In this document: positions 44,374 through 52,598 of the stretch, piece after piece | Numbering within the stretch: position 1 is the stretch's first letter | Layout: the number at the start of each line of letters is the position of its first letter | Source: Planktophila grossartii | GTDB taxonomy: Bacteria > Actinomycetota > Actinomycetes > Nanopelagicales > Nanopelagicaceae | DNA length: 64,000 bases | Direction: 5' to 3' | Assembly: GCA_965234365.1 (NCBI GenBank) | Contig: OZ248345.1 | Span: 1,302,001 to 1,366,000, forward strand | Translations under genes and position numbers: made by a program | Notes under the pieces: model-generated | What the model was told of the DNA's origin: nothing | Seen by the model: the letters and a program-made list of their open reading frames with translations, nothing else | The model's database searches: none

Positions 44374-45810
44374 TTAGCCACGCCAAGACTGACTCAGTGG
44401 TCGTCCCTCTGCATAACCGGATGCAGATTGAATTCCGACAACTGCGCGATCAGCAAACTCTGCAAGGTTATGTGCTCCTGCATATGTGCATGATGAACGA
44501 AGTCCCGAAATGATTTCATCAATCAAATCTTCAACGCCTGGACGGTTTGGATCAAGGAACATCTTTGATGAAGAGATTCCTTCTTCAAAGAGAGACTTGC
44601 GTGCACGATCAAATGCATCTTCTTGTGAAGTACGTGCATTGACTGCGCGCTTTGATGCCATTCCGAATGATTCTTTATATGCACGGCCTGAGCTATCGCG
44701 CATCAAGTCGCCAGGTGATTCGTATGTTCCTGCAAACCAAGAGCCAATCATTACCTGCGATGCACCTGCAGCGAGTGCCAGTGCGACATCGCGAGGATGA
44801 CGGACTCCGCCATCTGCCCAGACATGTGCACCTAACTTCTTTGCCTCTGCTGCGCATTCAAGAACAGCAGAGAATTGTGGGCGGCCAACACCGGTCTGCA
44901 TACGAGTTGTACACATTGCACCAGGTCCAACGCCAACCTTAATAATTGTGGCTCCTGCTGCAACTAGATCGCGAACGCCATCTGCAGTCACTACGTTGCC
45001 AGCAACGATTGGGACATTGAGATTGAGCTTCTTAATGAGCTGTAGAGCTTCAATCATCTTCTTCTGATGTCCGTGTGCAGTATCGACAACAAGCACATCA
45101 GCCCCGGCAGCAACTAACTTTGCCGCCTTATCGGCTACATCGCCATTGATACCAACTGCTGCGGCGATGCGAAGCTTGTAGTTTTTATCAACTGCAGGTG
45201 TATATAAAGTCGCACGTAGTGCGCCTACCTTGGTGATAATTCCAACGAGTTCGCCGTTTGTAGAAACCACTGGGGCTACTGTGCGAAGGCGTTCGTTCAA
45301 GAACTCAAATGCTTGGCGTGGATCAAGCGTGTCAGGCATTGTTGTTAGCTCTTGAGTCATTACTTGGCTCAGCTGAGTAAAGCGATCAACGCCTGCTAAA
45401 TCATCTTCAGTAACGATGCCAACCGGCTTCTTGCCATCGACAATCACTATTGCGCCATGTGCGCGCTTATGGATAAGAGATGCTGCATCAGCAACAGTCT
45501 CTTTGAGAGTCAGAGTGATGGGTGTTTCAAAGAATGTGTGGCGCGCTTTAACGGATGCGATGACGTCAGCGACCACGGGGATCGGAATATCTTGAGGAAT
45601 AACAACCATTCCACCGCGGCGGGCTATGGTTTCGGCCATACGGCGACCGGCAATCGCGGTCATATTTGCAACGACTAGAGGGATTGTTGTTCCACTGCCA
45701 TCGTTGGAAGTGAGATCGACTTCCATGCGGCTAGTGAGTTCCGAACTGCTTGGAACCATGAATACATCGTCATAGGTAAGGTCATAGACCGGCTGGTTGA
45801 TAAATCGCAC
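44374..45810 (-). CDS. guaB1: GuaB1 family IMP dehydrogenase-related protein (GMP reductase)
   Basis: A 478-residue TIM-barrel enzyme with two CBS domains (about residues 95-205) inserted as in IMPDH and a catalytic cysteine in GPGAMCTTRMQTGVG. The actinobacterial GuaB1 group acts as GMP reductase, returning GMP to IMP for adenine nucleotide balance. That assignment comes from knowledge of the family. The GTG at 45810 (MRFINQPVYDLTYDDV) matches the family N-terminus; an upstream ATG at 45858 would overlap the divergent GH20 start. Confidence 0.9.
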   Translation of the reverse strand: MRFINQPVYDLTYDDVFMVPSSSELTSRMEVDLTSNDGSGTTIPLVVANMTAIAGRRMAETIARRGGMVVIPQDIPIPVVADVIASVKARHTFFETPITLTLKETVADAASLIHKRAHGAIVIVDGKKPVGIVTEDDLAGVDRFTQLSQVMTQELTTMPDTLDPRQAFEFLNERLRTVAPVVSTNGELVGIITKVGALRATLYTPAVDKNYKLRIAAAVGINGDVADKAAKLVAAGADVLVVDTAHGHQKKMIEALQLIKKLNLNVPIVAGNVVTADGVRDLVAAGATIIKVGVGPGAMCTTRMQTGVGRPQFSAVLECAAEAKKLGAHVWADGGVRHPRDVALALAAGASQVMIGSWFAGTYESPGDLMRDSSGRAYKESFGMASKRAVNARTSQEDAFDRARKSLFEEGISSSKMFLDPNRPGVEDLIDEIISGLRSSCTYAGAHNLAEFADRAVVGIQSASGYAEGRPLSQSWRG

Positions 45811-45856
45811 GTACTGAAGCCTACCGCCGATAAGGCAGGGGCGACATAATCGCCTC

Positions 45857-47077
45857 ATGATGCGCTGGCGCGGGGCGATGCTCGATATATCTCGCCATTA
45901 CTTCGATGCCGCCTTTATCAAGAAGACCATCTCGGCCCTGGCCGCCTTTGATTACAACACCCTTCACCTGCACCTGACCGATGACCAGGGATGGAGACTA
46001 GAAAGCAAAGTATTTCCGCGCCTACATGAAGTCGGCTCAGTGCGTAAGCAAAGCCAAAATAACCACGGCCTTCTTGAGCCTACATATGATGGCAAAGAGC
46101 ATTCTGGATATCTGACTCAGGCCGATGTGCGTGAGATTGTGAGCCATGCGCACTCACTTGGGATGCAGGTAGTTCCCGAGATTAATATCCCAGGCCATAC
46201 CGGAGCGCTCTTAGCTGCCTATCCTCAATTTGGAATTAATCAGAACTCTGTCGAAGTTAGTGGTCGTTGGGGAATTTCTGATTACTTACTTCGACCATTT
46301 CCAGAAACTTTTGAATTTCTCACACAAGTATTTGAAGAAGTTACAGAGATGTTCCCTTCTGAATACATCCACGTCGGCGGCGATGAGTCGCTGATTGATA
46401 ATTGGCTTCACGATGCTGACGTTGTTGCATTTATGAAAGAGCGCGGATTCTCAACGACTAAAGAGCTCTTTCTATTCTTCATGAAGGAAGTAGAGAAGAT
46501 TATTTCGAGCTTGGGCAAGAAGATGATTACCTGGGATGATGCTTTTGCCTTTGATCCCGAGCAAGCGACCGGAGCCACAGTCATGTCGTGGCGCGGATCT
46601 GCCATCGCTCAGATTGCACTCGATCATGGTCGCGAAGTAATACAAGGTCCTGTATTTCCAACCTACTTTGATTATGCGCAAGAAGTCTCTGAAGATGAGC
46701 CGCTGGCAATCGGTGGTCCCGTGACCCTAGATGATGTCTTGGCATTTACTCCTCTGGCCGGAGTCACTGGAGTTCAATTCCAACTATGGAGTGAGTACAT
46801 CCAAACCCCGATGCATGCCGAGTACATGATGTGGCCTCGTGCGGCTGCCCTTGCGTTTCGTTGCTGGGGTGAAGGTGAAGACTTCGAAAGTTACTTCGCA
46901 GAAAGAAAGCCTAAACTCGACGCGCTAGGTGTCACTATCCGCGATTTAGACCCTCTCAAGCGAGCCAAAATCGCCCACTTGGGCATAGGTGACTACTACC
47001 GAGGTTTTGATACAGCCTCCATGATGGAGACTCTTGAGAAATCAGCGGTGGCGGGAGAAGTCGCACACGATTTCTAA
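45857..47077 (+). CDS. GH20 beta-N-acetylhexosaminidase, cytosolic
   Basis: Removes terminal GlcNAc/GalNAc from glycans or oligosaccharides. The 406 residues are just the catalytic barrel: GAMLDISRHYF at the start, HLHLTDDQGWR, PEINIPGH and the catalytic pair Asp176-Glu177 in HVGGDES. There is no signal peptide and no N-terminal GH20b domain, so it should act inside the cell on imported oligosaccharides. CATAAT ends six bases before the ATG, suggesting a leaderless mRNA. Converges with the GNAT gene by a 4 bp overlap. Confidence 0.9.
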   Translation: MMRWRGAMLDISRHYFDAAFIKKTISALAAFDYNTLHLHLTDDQGWRLESKVFPRLHEVGSVRKQSQNNHGLLEPTYDGKEHSGYLTQADVREIVSHAHSLGMQVVPEINIPGHTGALLAAYPQFGINQNSVEVSGRWGISDYLLRPFPETFEFLTQVFEEVTEMFPSEYIHVGGDESLIDNWLHDADVVAFMKERGFSTTKELFLFFMKEVEKIISSLGKKMITWDDAFAFDPEQATGATVMSWRGSAIAQIALDHGREVIQGPVFPTYFDYAQEVSEDEPLAIGGPVTLDDVLAFTPLAGVTGVQFQLWSEYIQTPMHAEYMMWPRAAALAFRCWGEGEDFESYFAERKPKLDALGVTIRDLDPLKRAKIAHLGIGDYYRGFDTASMMETLEKSAVAGEVAHDF

Positions 47078-47679
47078 AGTTTCTTGGCAACCCCGATTTC
47101 GCCAGGACGTTCAAAAATCACGTGATAGCCAACTGCTTTATAGAAAGCTAACGCATCTAAATTTTTAGAGCTAAGAATGAGATGAACTCCTACTGATCCA
47201 GCGTTGTGAAGTGAATCTTCCATCGCTGCCATAAGTTTCTTTCCCCATCCCTTTCCCTGCATTTCAGAGATGAGATTGATATGGGCGTGAGATGGGAACT
47301 CTTCAAGGAATTCTGTTGGTGATGGCAACGGGTTATGAATGAGATGAGTGAGGCGCTCATCCCGGCTCCAGTTATCTTTCTGCGCAATATCGGGTTTCGC
47401 GTACTGCAACTGCTTTTCAGGCCACCATGTAGCAGCGGCAACTGTTTCAAAGGATGTTGTATCCAGAGTTGCGATGCAATATCCCAGTGCTTCTCCGGAG
47501 TCGCTCTGCACAACAAAGCAATGTTCGGGAGATAGATGAAGGTAGGGGCCGACCCAGATATCGCCCAATAAGTCAGGTTGTTGAAAAATGCCAGTGGCAT
47601 CTTTTCCAGAGTCTCCTGTAAGAACACAGATTTCGTAAAGACGTTCTTGATCTGCCTTTGTTGCTTGTCGAATATCCAT
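47074..47679 (-). CDS. GNAT-family acetyltransferase
   Basis: A 201-residue N-acetyltransferase; the acetyl-CoA loop is MQGKGWGKKLMAAMED (about residue 141) and LSSKNLDALAFYKAVGYHV closes the fold. The sequence is reminiscent of the acetyltransferase-like domain linked to O-GlcNAcases, and its neighbour is a hexosaminidase, so an amino-sugar or glycoprotein substrate is conceivable; this is weak. First or last gene of the minus-strand aldolase-deoR-ABC block, 2 bp after the aldolase. Confidence 0.8.
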   Translation of the reverse strand: MDIRQATKADQERLYEICVLTGDSGKDATGIFQQPDLLGDIWVGPYLHLSPEHCFVVQSDSGEALGYCIATLDTTSFETVAAATWWPEKQLQYAKPDIAQKDNWSRDERLTHLIHNPLPSPTEFLEEFPSHAHINLISEMQGKGWGKKLMAAMEDSLHNAGSVGVHLILSSKNLDALAFYKAVGYHVIFERPGEIGVAKKL

Positions 47680-47681
47680 GG

Positions 47682-48512
47682 TTACTTCAATAGCGCGAGC
47701 AGGCGAGCAACTTCTGAAGCAACTGCATCGCGGCCTGGTGCGATGTACTTTCGAGGATCAACTAACTTGGGGTTGGCTCCAAGCGCCTCGCGAATCTCGT
47801 GTGTAAATACATTATTGAGGTGAGTAGCAATATTGATCTTGCTCATTCCAGCTTTGACTGCCTTCTGTAAATCAGGATCGCTCACGCCAGATGAACCATG
47901 GAGAACCAAAGGAACAGAGACAGTGCCTGCGATTTCAGCGATGAGATTGAAATCCAGAGTGGCATCGCGAGTGGTCATGGCATGAGAAGAGCCCACGGCA
48001 ACAGCCAATAAATCAGCGCCAGTAGCCTCTGCGAAGGCCTTTGCCTCAAGCGGATTGGTGCGAACTCCAGGGGCATGAACGCCATCCTTGCCACCGACTT
48101 CGCCGATTTCGACTTCGAGGGTTGCGCCGTAACTCTTGCAGAGAGCTGCCATGCGTGCGCTAGCTGCAACGTTGTCGGCATAAGAAAGTTTTGAACCATC
48201 GAACATCACTGAGTCATAACCAAGATCGAGCGCTTCCTTCACTAGATCTTCGCTTTCAGCGTGATCGAGGTGGACAGAGACTGGAACTGAAGATGATTCG
48301 GCAATAGCAATCGTTGCAACAGAGATTGGCTTGAGAGCTTTGTGATAGCTGACGCAGTTTTCACTGATCTGCAAGATGACAGGAAGCTTTGCTAGTTCAG
48401 CACCTTGAACAAGAGCTTCGGCATGTTCGAGCAAGATGACGTTAAATGCACCGACTGCTGATCCTGCACTCTTGGCATCGAGAACTAACTTGCCTGCATT
48501 GGTTCGTGACAT
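47682..48512 (-). CDS. Class II ketose-bisphosphate aldolase (GatY/KbaY-like)
   Basis: A 276-residue zinc aldolase of the tagatose/fructose-bisphosphate type. VSVHLDHAESEDLVKEAL holds the catalytic Asp and zinc His; VLHGSSGVSDPDLQ and SKINIATHLN bind zinc and phosphate. In GalNAc catabolism (aga genes) such an enzyme splits tagatose-1,6-bisphosphate. Here it lies in the amino-sugar region with a DeoR regulator, which makes that role likely. It differs from the glycolytic fbaA at 11.3 kb. Confidence 0.85.
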   Translation of the reverse strand: MSRTNAGKLVLDAKSAGSAVGAFNVILLEHAEALVQGAELAKLPVILQISENCVSYHKALKPISVATIAIAESSSVPVSVHLDHAESEDLVKEALDLGYDSVMFDGSKLSYADNVAASARMAALCKSYGATLEVEIGEVGGKDGVHAPGVRTNPLEAKAFAEATGADLLAVAVGSSHAMTTRDATLDFNLIAEIAGTVSVPLVLHGSSGVSDPDLQKAVKAGMSKINIATHLNNVFTHEIREALGANPKLVDPRKYIAPGRDAVASEVARLLALLK

Positions 48513-48520
48513 GGTGCTCC

Positions 48521-49315
48521 TTAGACAATCACAATCTCGACGCCAAGTGCGCGAAAATCTTTAACAATCTTTGGGTCAATTCCATCATCGGTAATCAAGA
48601 CATCAATCTCGCTGATGGGGCGAATAGATGCAAAGGCGCTCTTGGCAAACTTGCTGCTATCGGTTACGACAACAATCTTGCGGGCACGTGCTGCGATTTG
48701 GCGATTGACGCGCGCTTCATCTTCATGGCGTGCAGCAGCGCCAATAACTGAATCAATAGCTTCAACACCGAGGAAAGCTATATCGATATTTACTTCTTTC
48801 AACACTTCTTCTGCAAATGGACCAGTGAGTTCGTATGACTGAGGGCGAGCAACCCCACCTGTGACAACGATCTTGATCTGGTGGCGAACAGTAAGTTCGG
48901 CTGCAATGTTGACGGCATTGGTGACAACAGTGAGTGCTGGTTGAAGCTCTGAAGGATCGCCTGGAGCAAACTCTGAACGAGCAACGATTGCGCGAGCAAC
49001 CGCTGTAGTGGTTGTTCCACCATTGATTCCGATGATGTCGTGCCTAGAAACCATCTCGGCTGCGGCTTCAGCGATGCGCTGCTTTACCTCATCCTCTTTG
49101 GCAACTTTGTAGGTAAGTGGAAGGCCAAGAGATCCACCTGTTGCGACTGCGCCTCCGTGGGTGCGCGAGAGAAGTTGTTTCTTTGCGAGTGAATCAAAGT
49201 CACGGCGGATGGTTGCTGCTGAAACCTTGAGGGCGCTTGCCACATCTTCAACTTCAACGCTGCCTTTTTCGACAACTATCTCAAGGATTCTTGAGAGGCG
49301 GTCTTGTCTACTCAC
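48521..49315 (-). CDS. DeoR/GlpR-family transcription regulator
   Basis: A 264-residue repressor-type protein. The N-terminal winged helix VEVEDVASALKVSAATIRRDF is the DeoR HTH, and the C-terminal sugar-phosphate sensor domain includes GINGGTTTTAVARAI. AgaR of GalNAc metabolism is in this family. It overlaps the permease gene by 4 bp, so it is co-transcribed with the transporter. Likely controls the local amino-sugar genes in response to a sugar phosphate. Confidence 0.88.
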   Translation of the reverse strand: MSRQDRLSRILEIVVEKGSVEVEDVASALKVSAATIRRDFDSLAKKQLLSRTHGGAVATGGSLGLPLTYKVAKEDEVKQRIAEAAAEMVSRHDIIGINGGTTTTAVARAIVARSEFAPGDPSELQPALTVVTNAVNIAAELTVRHQIKIVVTGGVARPQSYELTGPFAEEVLKEVNIDIAFLGVEAIDSVIGAAARHEDEARVNRQIAARARKIVVVTDSSKFAKSAFASIRPISEIDVLITDDGIDPKIVKDFRALGVEIVIV

Positions 49316-50166
49316 TTCACGCTACCAGCAGTAAGTCCGCCAACCAACCACTTCTCAATGAGTGCGAAGAGAACGACGACTGGGACAATCGCAATGATGG
49401 AACCCGCAAAGAGATAGTTCCATTGCACTTGATATTGACCAATGAGCGATGTGAGGCCAACCGTAAGTGGTTCGTGCTCTGGAGATGAAGTAAGAGTAAG
49501 TGCAATCACGAACTCGTTCCAGGCCGCGATAAAGGTAAAGATAAATGCGGTTACGAGACCAGGGAGTGCAAGCGGAAGAACGATTCGGGTAAGAGTTGTG
49601 AAACGGTTGCAGCCATCGATCCATGCCGCTTCTTCGATTTCTTGCGGAATGCTTGCGAAGAAGCTGGAGAGAATCCAGATAGAAAATGCCATATTGAAAG
49701 CTGCATAAATCAGAATGAGGGCTAAATAGGTATCAACTAAGTTGAGTTTCACGATTTCGCGGAAGATACCGACGACGAGCGCTGTTGGCGCAAACATTTG
49801 AGTAACGAGTACGAGAAGTAAGAAGAGCTTCTTGCCGCGGAAATTATTACGCGCCACATAATATGCAGCTGGTACAGCGATAAAAATGACGATGATGGTC
49901 GCTGAAATTGAGATGATAAATGAGCTCTTGATAAAGCCCATCAACGGAATCTCTTTCCAAACACCGATGAAGTTATCGAAGGCCCACTTCTTTGGAAGGT
50001 AGGTCGCAGGAATTGCGGTGATCTCTTCCTTTGGCTTCAGCGCTGTCAGAAGCATTTGAAGATATGGGGCGAAGAAGAGGAATCCCATAGTCCATGCGGA
50101 AATAGTGAGGGAGACCTTCTTGCCTGTGAAGCGCTTATGGCGCTTAGGAACCACGAGAGTTGTCAT
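49312..50166 (-). CDS. Carbohydrate ABC transporter permease (MalG type)
   Basis: A 284-residue membrane protein with six helices. The EAA loop EEAAWIDGCNRFTTLTRIVLP (about residue 180) that docks the ATPase is intact. It overlaps the MalF-type gene by 1 bp and deoR by 4 bp. Together with that permease and the secreted binding protein it makes an uptake system of the CUT1 type. The ATPase subunit is not encoded nearby. Confidence 0.92.
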   Translation of the reverse strand: MTTLVVPKRHKRFTGKKVSLTISAWTMGFLFFAPYLQMLLTALKPKEEITAIPATYLPKKWAFDNFIGVWKEIPLMGFIKSSFIISISATIIVIFIAVPAAYYVARNNFRGKKLFLLLVLVTQMFAPTALVVGIFREIVKLNLVDTYLALILIYAAFNMAFSIWILSSFFASIPQEIEEAAWIDGCNRFTTLTRIVLPLALPGLVTAFIFTFIAAWNEFVIALTLTSSPEHEPLTVGLTSLIGQYQVQWNYLFAGSIIAIVPVVVLFALIEKWLVGGLTAGSVK

Positions 50167-51053
50167 TAGCTCTGCTCCTGATTCTTAGATGCCTTGAGGA
50201 AGAGGCCGATGAAGACCAAGATGATTGCGAAGTTAATTGCCGCCATTGAGGCAGATTGCCCGACATCTTGATCGCGGAAAGAGATCTTGTAGGCCAAAGT
50301 AGTTGTTGTATCGGTCTCGTAGCCCGGTCCGCCCATGGTGATGATCCAAATGATTGGGAACGAGTTAAATACGTTGATCAAGTTGATAACTGCTGCAACA
50401 AAGAGCGATGGGCGAAGCAGAGGGAAGATGATGTCGCGGTAGTTCTGCCATGGAGTTGCTCCATCTACCTTTGACGCTTCCATAATGTCATGGGGCACTG
50501 TTGAAAGACCTGCGAGAATAACGAAAGATGTAAAGGGAATCGAAACAAAGACTGCAACAACCATGAGCCATGCAAATGATTGCTTGGTGTTAGCAAGCCA
50601 ATCGATAGGTTCCTTCAGAAGATGAAGGTCCATTGCGATCTCATTGAGAACTCCGTAATACGCATCGAGGATCCACTTCCAGACTGTAGAAGTCATCACT
50701 AGCGATGCTGCCCACGGAATAATGACAGCCCAGCGAACGACTTTGCGGCCTGGGTACTTTGCATTCAGTAACTGCGCTACGGGCAGAGAAATAATCATGG
50801 TGAAGAAAACGACGCCGATGACCCAGATAAATGTACGAATCAGTACATTGGGTAGGTCGGGGTTCTTTAGGAGAGTTGAGAAGTTATCAAAGCCAGCCCA
50901 ACCTTTAACTGCGCCAGTTGAGCCAACTTCTTGAAACGATGTGCGCAGCATTTCGAAAGCTGGCCACACAACAAAAACTAAAATCATGACGAGCGCTGGA
51001 GCGATCCATGGCAAGGCACCTAACCGTGATTTGTTAGCTGAACGCTGTGCCAT
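50166..51053 (-). CDS. Carbohydrate ABC transporter permease (MalF type)
   Basis: A 295-residue membrane protein with six helices; the EAA loop reads MEASKVDGATPWQNYRDIIFP (split across about residues 190-211). It forms the heterodimeric pore with the MalG-type permease. A 134 bp gap with a strong hairpin separates it from the binding-protein gene upstream. Confidence 0.92.
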   Translation of the reverse strand: MAQRSANKSRLGALPWIAPALVMILVFVVWPAFEMLRTSFQEVGSTGAVKGWAGFDNFSTLLKNPDLPNVLIRTFIWVIGVVFFTMIISLPVAQLLNAKYPGRKVVRWAVIIPWAASLVMTSTVWKWILDAYYGVLNEIAMDLHLLKEPIDWLANTKQSFAWLMVVAVFVSIPFTSFVILAGLSTVPHDIMEASKVDGATPWQNYRDIIFPLLRPSLFVAAVINLINVFNSFPIIWIITMGGPGYETDTTTTLAYKISFRDQDVGQSASMAAINFAIILVFIGLFLKASKNQEQS

Positions 51054-51124
51054 CTGAAAATGCTCCTAGGTGTCTTACGAATATCTGCGGAATTCTATTG
51101 CCTTGCTTAATCGAAAAGTAGAGC

Positions 51125-51152
51125 GGGGGCTCGCGATCACTCGCGAACCCCC
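51125..51152 (-). promoter_or_regulatory. Hairpin between binding-protein and permease genes
   Basis: GGGGG-C-TCGCG / CGCGA-A-CCCCC forms a ten-pair stem with one mismatch and a 6-nt loop. On the minus strand it is followed only by a loose CTACTTTT stretch. Such a structure between the first gene and the permeases of sugar ABC operons commonly protects or partially terminates the message, giving more binding protein than permease. That effect is inferred here. Confidence 0.6.
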
Positions 51153-51187
51153 AACCCGTACTTCGTTGTCACTACATATGACAGGTA

Positions 51188-52423
51188 TTACTTAGATGCA
51201 GCAAGCGCCTTTGCTTGGATTGCATCCATTGTCTTCTGTGGATTTACAAGCGCTGTACCGATCTGCTGCTGGATAGCACCCTTAACTGCTGGGAATGCTG
51301 CCTGATCTCCTGGGTAGAAGATTGCAGATGGAAGCAACTTGATGAATGGAGCCAGTGCTGGATCCTTTGCTGCCGCTGCTCCTGCTGACTTAGTTGCAGG
51401 AATGAAGCCGCCTGCAGCCTTGAGGAATGCTGCGTAGTTTGTTGGCTCGAAGATGAAGTCCATCCACTTAGCAATCTCTGCCTTGTGTCCGTTTGCCTTG
51501 TACGCAGTGAAGTAATCCTGAACACCAAGTGTTACAGGCTTCTTTCCTGGTGCAGCAACGAATGAACCTGAACCTAGGTTAATTGCAGCGCCACCGTTGT
51601 CCTTGAGCCATCCTGGAAGGAAGACTGAACCGTTGATGAATGCTGCCTTACCTGATGCGAAGAGTGTCTGTGCACATGCTGTGCGATCACACTTAGCTGG
51701 GTTTGGCTGTGTCAACTTCTGATCTGTGAGCTTCTTAAGGAATGTCATTGTCTGAACGTTTTCCTTTGAGTTAAGAACCCACTTGCCGTTCTTAAACATT
51801 ACGCCACCGTTACCGCCAGCCCAGATTGCGAATTCAGCTTGTGCTTCTTCTGGTCCGAGTGGAAGGGCGTATGGATAAACGCCTGGAACCTTCGCCTTGA
51901 TCTGCTTAAGAACAGCTTCAAGTTCAGTCCAAGTTGTTGGAAGCTTCTTTACGCCAGCCTTCGCAAGGATGTCCTTGTTGTAGAAGAGTGCGCGTGCTGA
52001 TGCCAAGTCTGGAACAGCGTAAGCAATGTTGTTGTACTTAGAGTTGTTAAGGAATGTTGGGACGATGTCATCAAGAGTTGCCTTGCTGACCATTTCATCC
52101 GCGCGGTAGAGAAGACCTTCAGCAGCTGCTGCTGCGTAGTCACCCTTATTTACAACGTCAGGTGTCTGACCTGTTGCAACAAGTGTCTTTACCTTGTCAT
52201 CGATTGTTTCCCAAGAAACAACATCAACCTTGACTTTAATTGTTGGGTTTGCCTTTGTGAACTTTGCTGAGAGGTCATCCCAGAATGGCTGCATATTTGC
52301 GTAATCTGCTGCGACCATCTTTAGTTCAACTGCGTCTGCTGCCTTAGCTGATGTGCCGAGGACAGAAGCTGCGATCAAACCTGTGGCTGCAACGAGTGCG
52401 CCTAGGCGAGTCACTTTCTTCAT
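51188..52423 (-). CDS. Extracellular sugar-binding protein of ABC transporter
   Basis: A 411-residue secreted solute-binding protein of the CUT1 type. The N-terminus is a Sec signal peptide (MKKVTRLGALVAATG..., cleavage after ...GTSAKA) without a lipobox cysteine, so it may be released or held by other means. The mature part shows bilobed binding-protein features (LYRADEM, AFINGSVFLPGWLKDNG). The ATG at 52423 is fixed by AGGAG eight bases upstream; the much longer reading to 52615 is leader sequence. Likely ligand: amino sugars or chito-oligosaccharides, from context only. Confidence 0.9.
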   Translation of the reverse strand: MKKVTRLGALVAATGLIAASVLGTSAKAADAVELKMVAADYANMQPFWDDLSAKFTKANPTIKVKVDVVSWETIDDKVKTLVATGQTPDVVNKGDYAAAAAEGLLYRADEMVSKATLDDIVPTFLNNSKYNNIAYAVPDLASARALFYNKDILAKAGVKKLPTTWTELEAVLKQIKAKVPGVYPYALPLGPEEAQAEFAIWAGGNGGVMFKNGKWVLNSKENVQTMTFLKKLTDQKLTQPNPAKCDRTACAQTLFASGKAAFINGSVFLPGWLKDNGGAAINLGSGSFVAAPGKKPVTLGVQDYFTAYKANGHKAEIAKWMDFIFEPTNYAAFLKAAGGFIPATKSAGAAAAKDPALAPFIKLLPSAIFYPGDQAAFPAVKGAIQQQIGTALVNPQKTMDAIQAKALAASK

Positions 52424-52447
52424 GCGTATAACTCCTGACGGGTTTAG

Positions 52448-52463
52448 GCCCCAGCAAAGGGGC
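52448..52463 (-). promoter_or_regulatory. Leader hairpin upstream of binding-protein gene
   Basis: GCCCC-N6-GGGGC forms a perfect five-pair hairpin in the 5' leader of the binding-protein mRNA, about 25 bases before the start codon and just before the AGGAG site. It could influence translation or message stability. No U-tract makes a terminator unlikely. Confidence 0.35.
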
Positions 52464-52471
52464 TTCGTTGG

Positions 52472-52487
52472 AGGTAGTCGACCACCT
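52472..52487. promoter_or_regulatory. Near-palindromic operator candidate, amino-sugar region
   Basis: A 16 bp near-palindrome (AGGTAGTCGACCACCT) between the divergent amino-sugar operons. On the minus strand it contains GTGGTC immediately followed by GACTAC. These halves resemble the two arms of the DasR/NagR-type site GTGGTCTAGACCAC but lack its central TA. A local DeoR protein is the other candidate binder. A looser palindrome lies at 52521-52534 (GTTTGGTAACGAAC). Confidence 0.35.
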
Positions 52488-52561
52488 TCCAGGGGGTAAA
52501 TCAATGATTTGCATGTAACTGTTTGGTAACGAACAAATAACGACAAAATCACGCAATTTTC

Positions 52562-52598
52562 TTGACTTTCGGGGTGAGCTCCGCCTACGGTTGCGCCA
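52562..52598 (+). promoter_or_regulatory. Leaderless promoter of SIS-domain gene
   Basis: TTGACT (52562-52567), an 18 bp spacer and TACGGT (52586-52591) end six bases before the ATG at 52598. It is the best -35/-10 pair seen in the window and predicts a transcript starting at the start codon. Confidence 0.6.
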
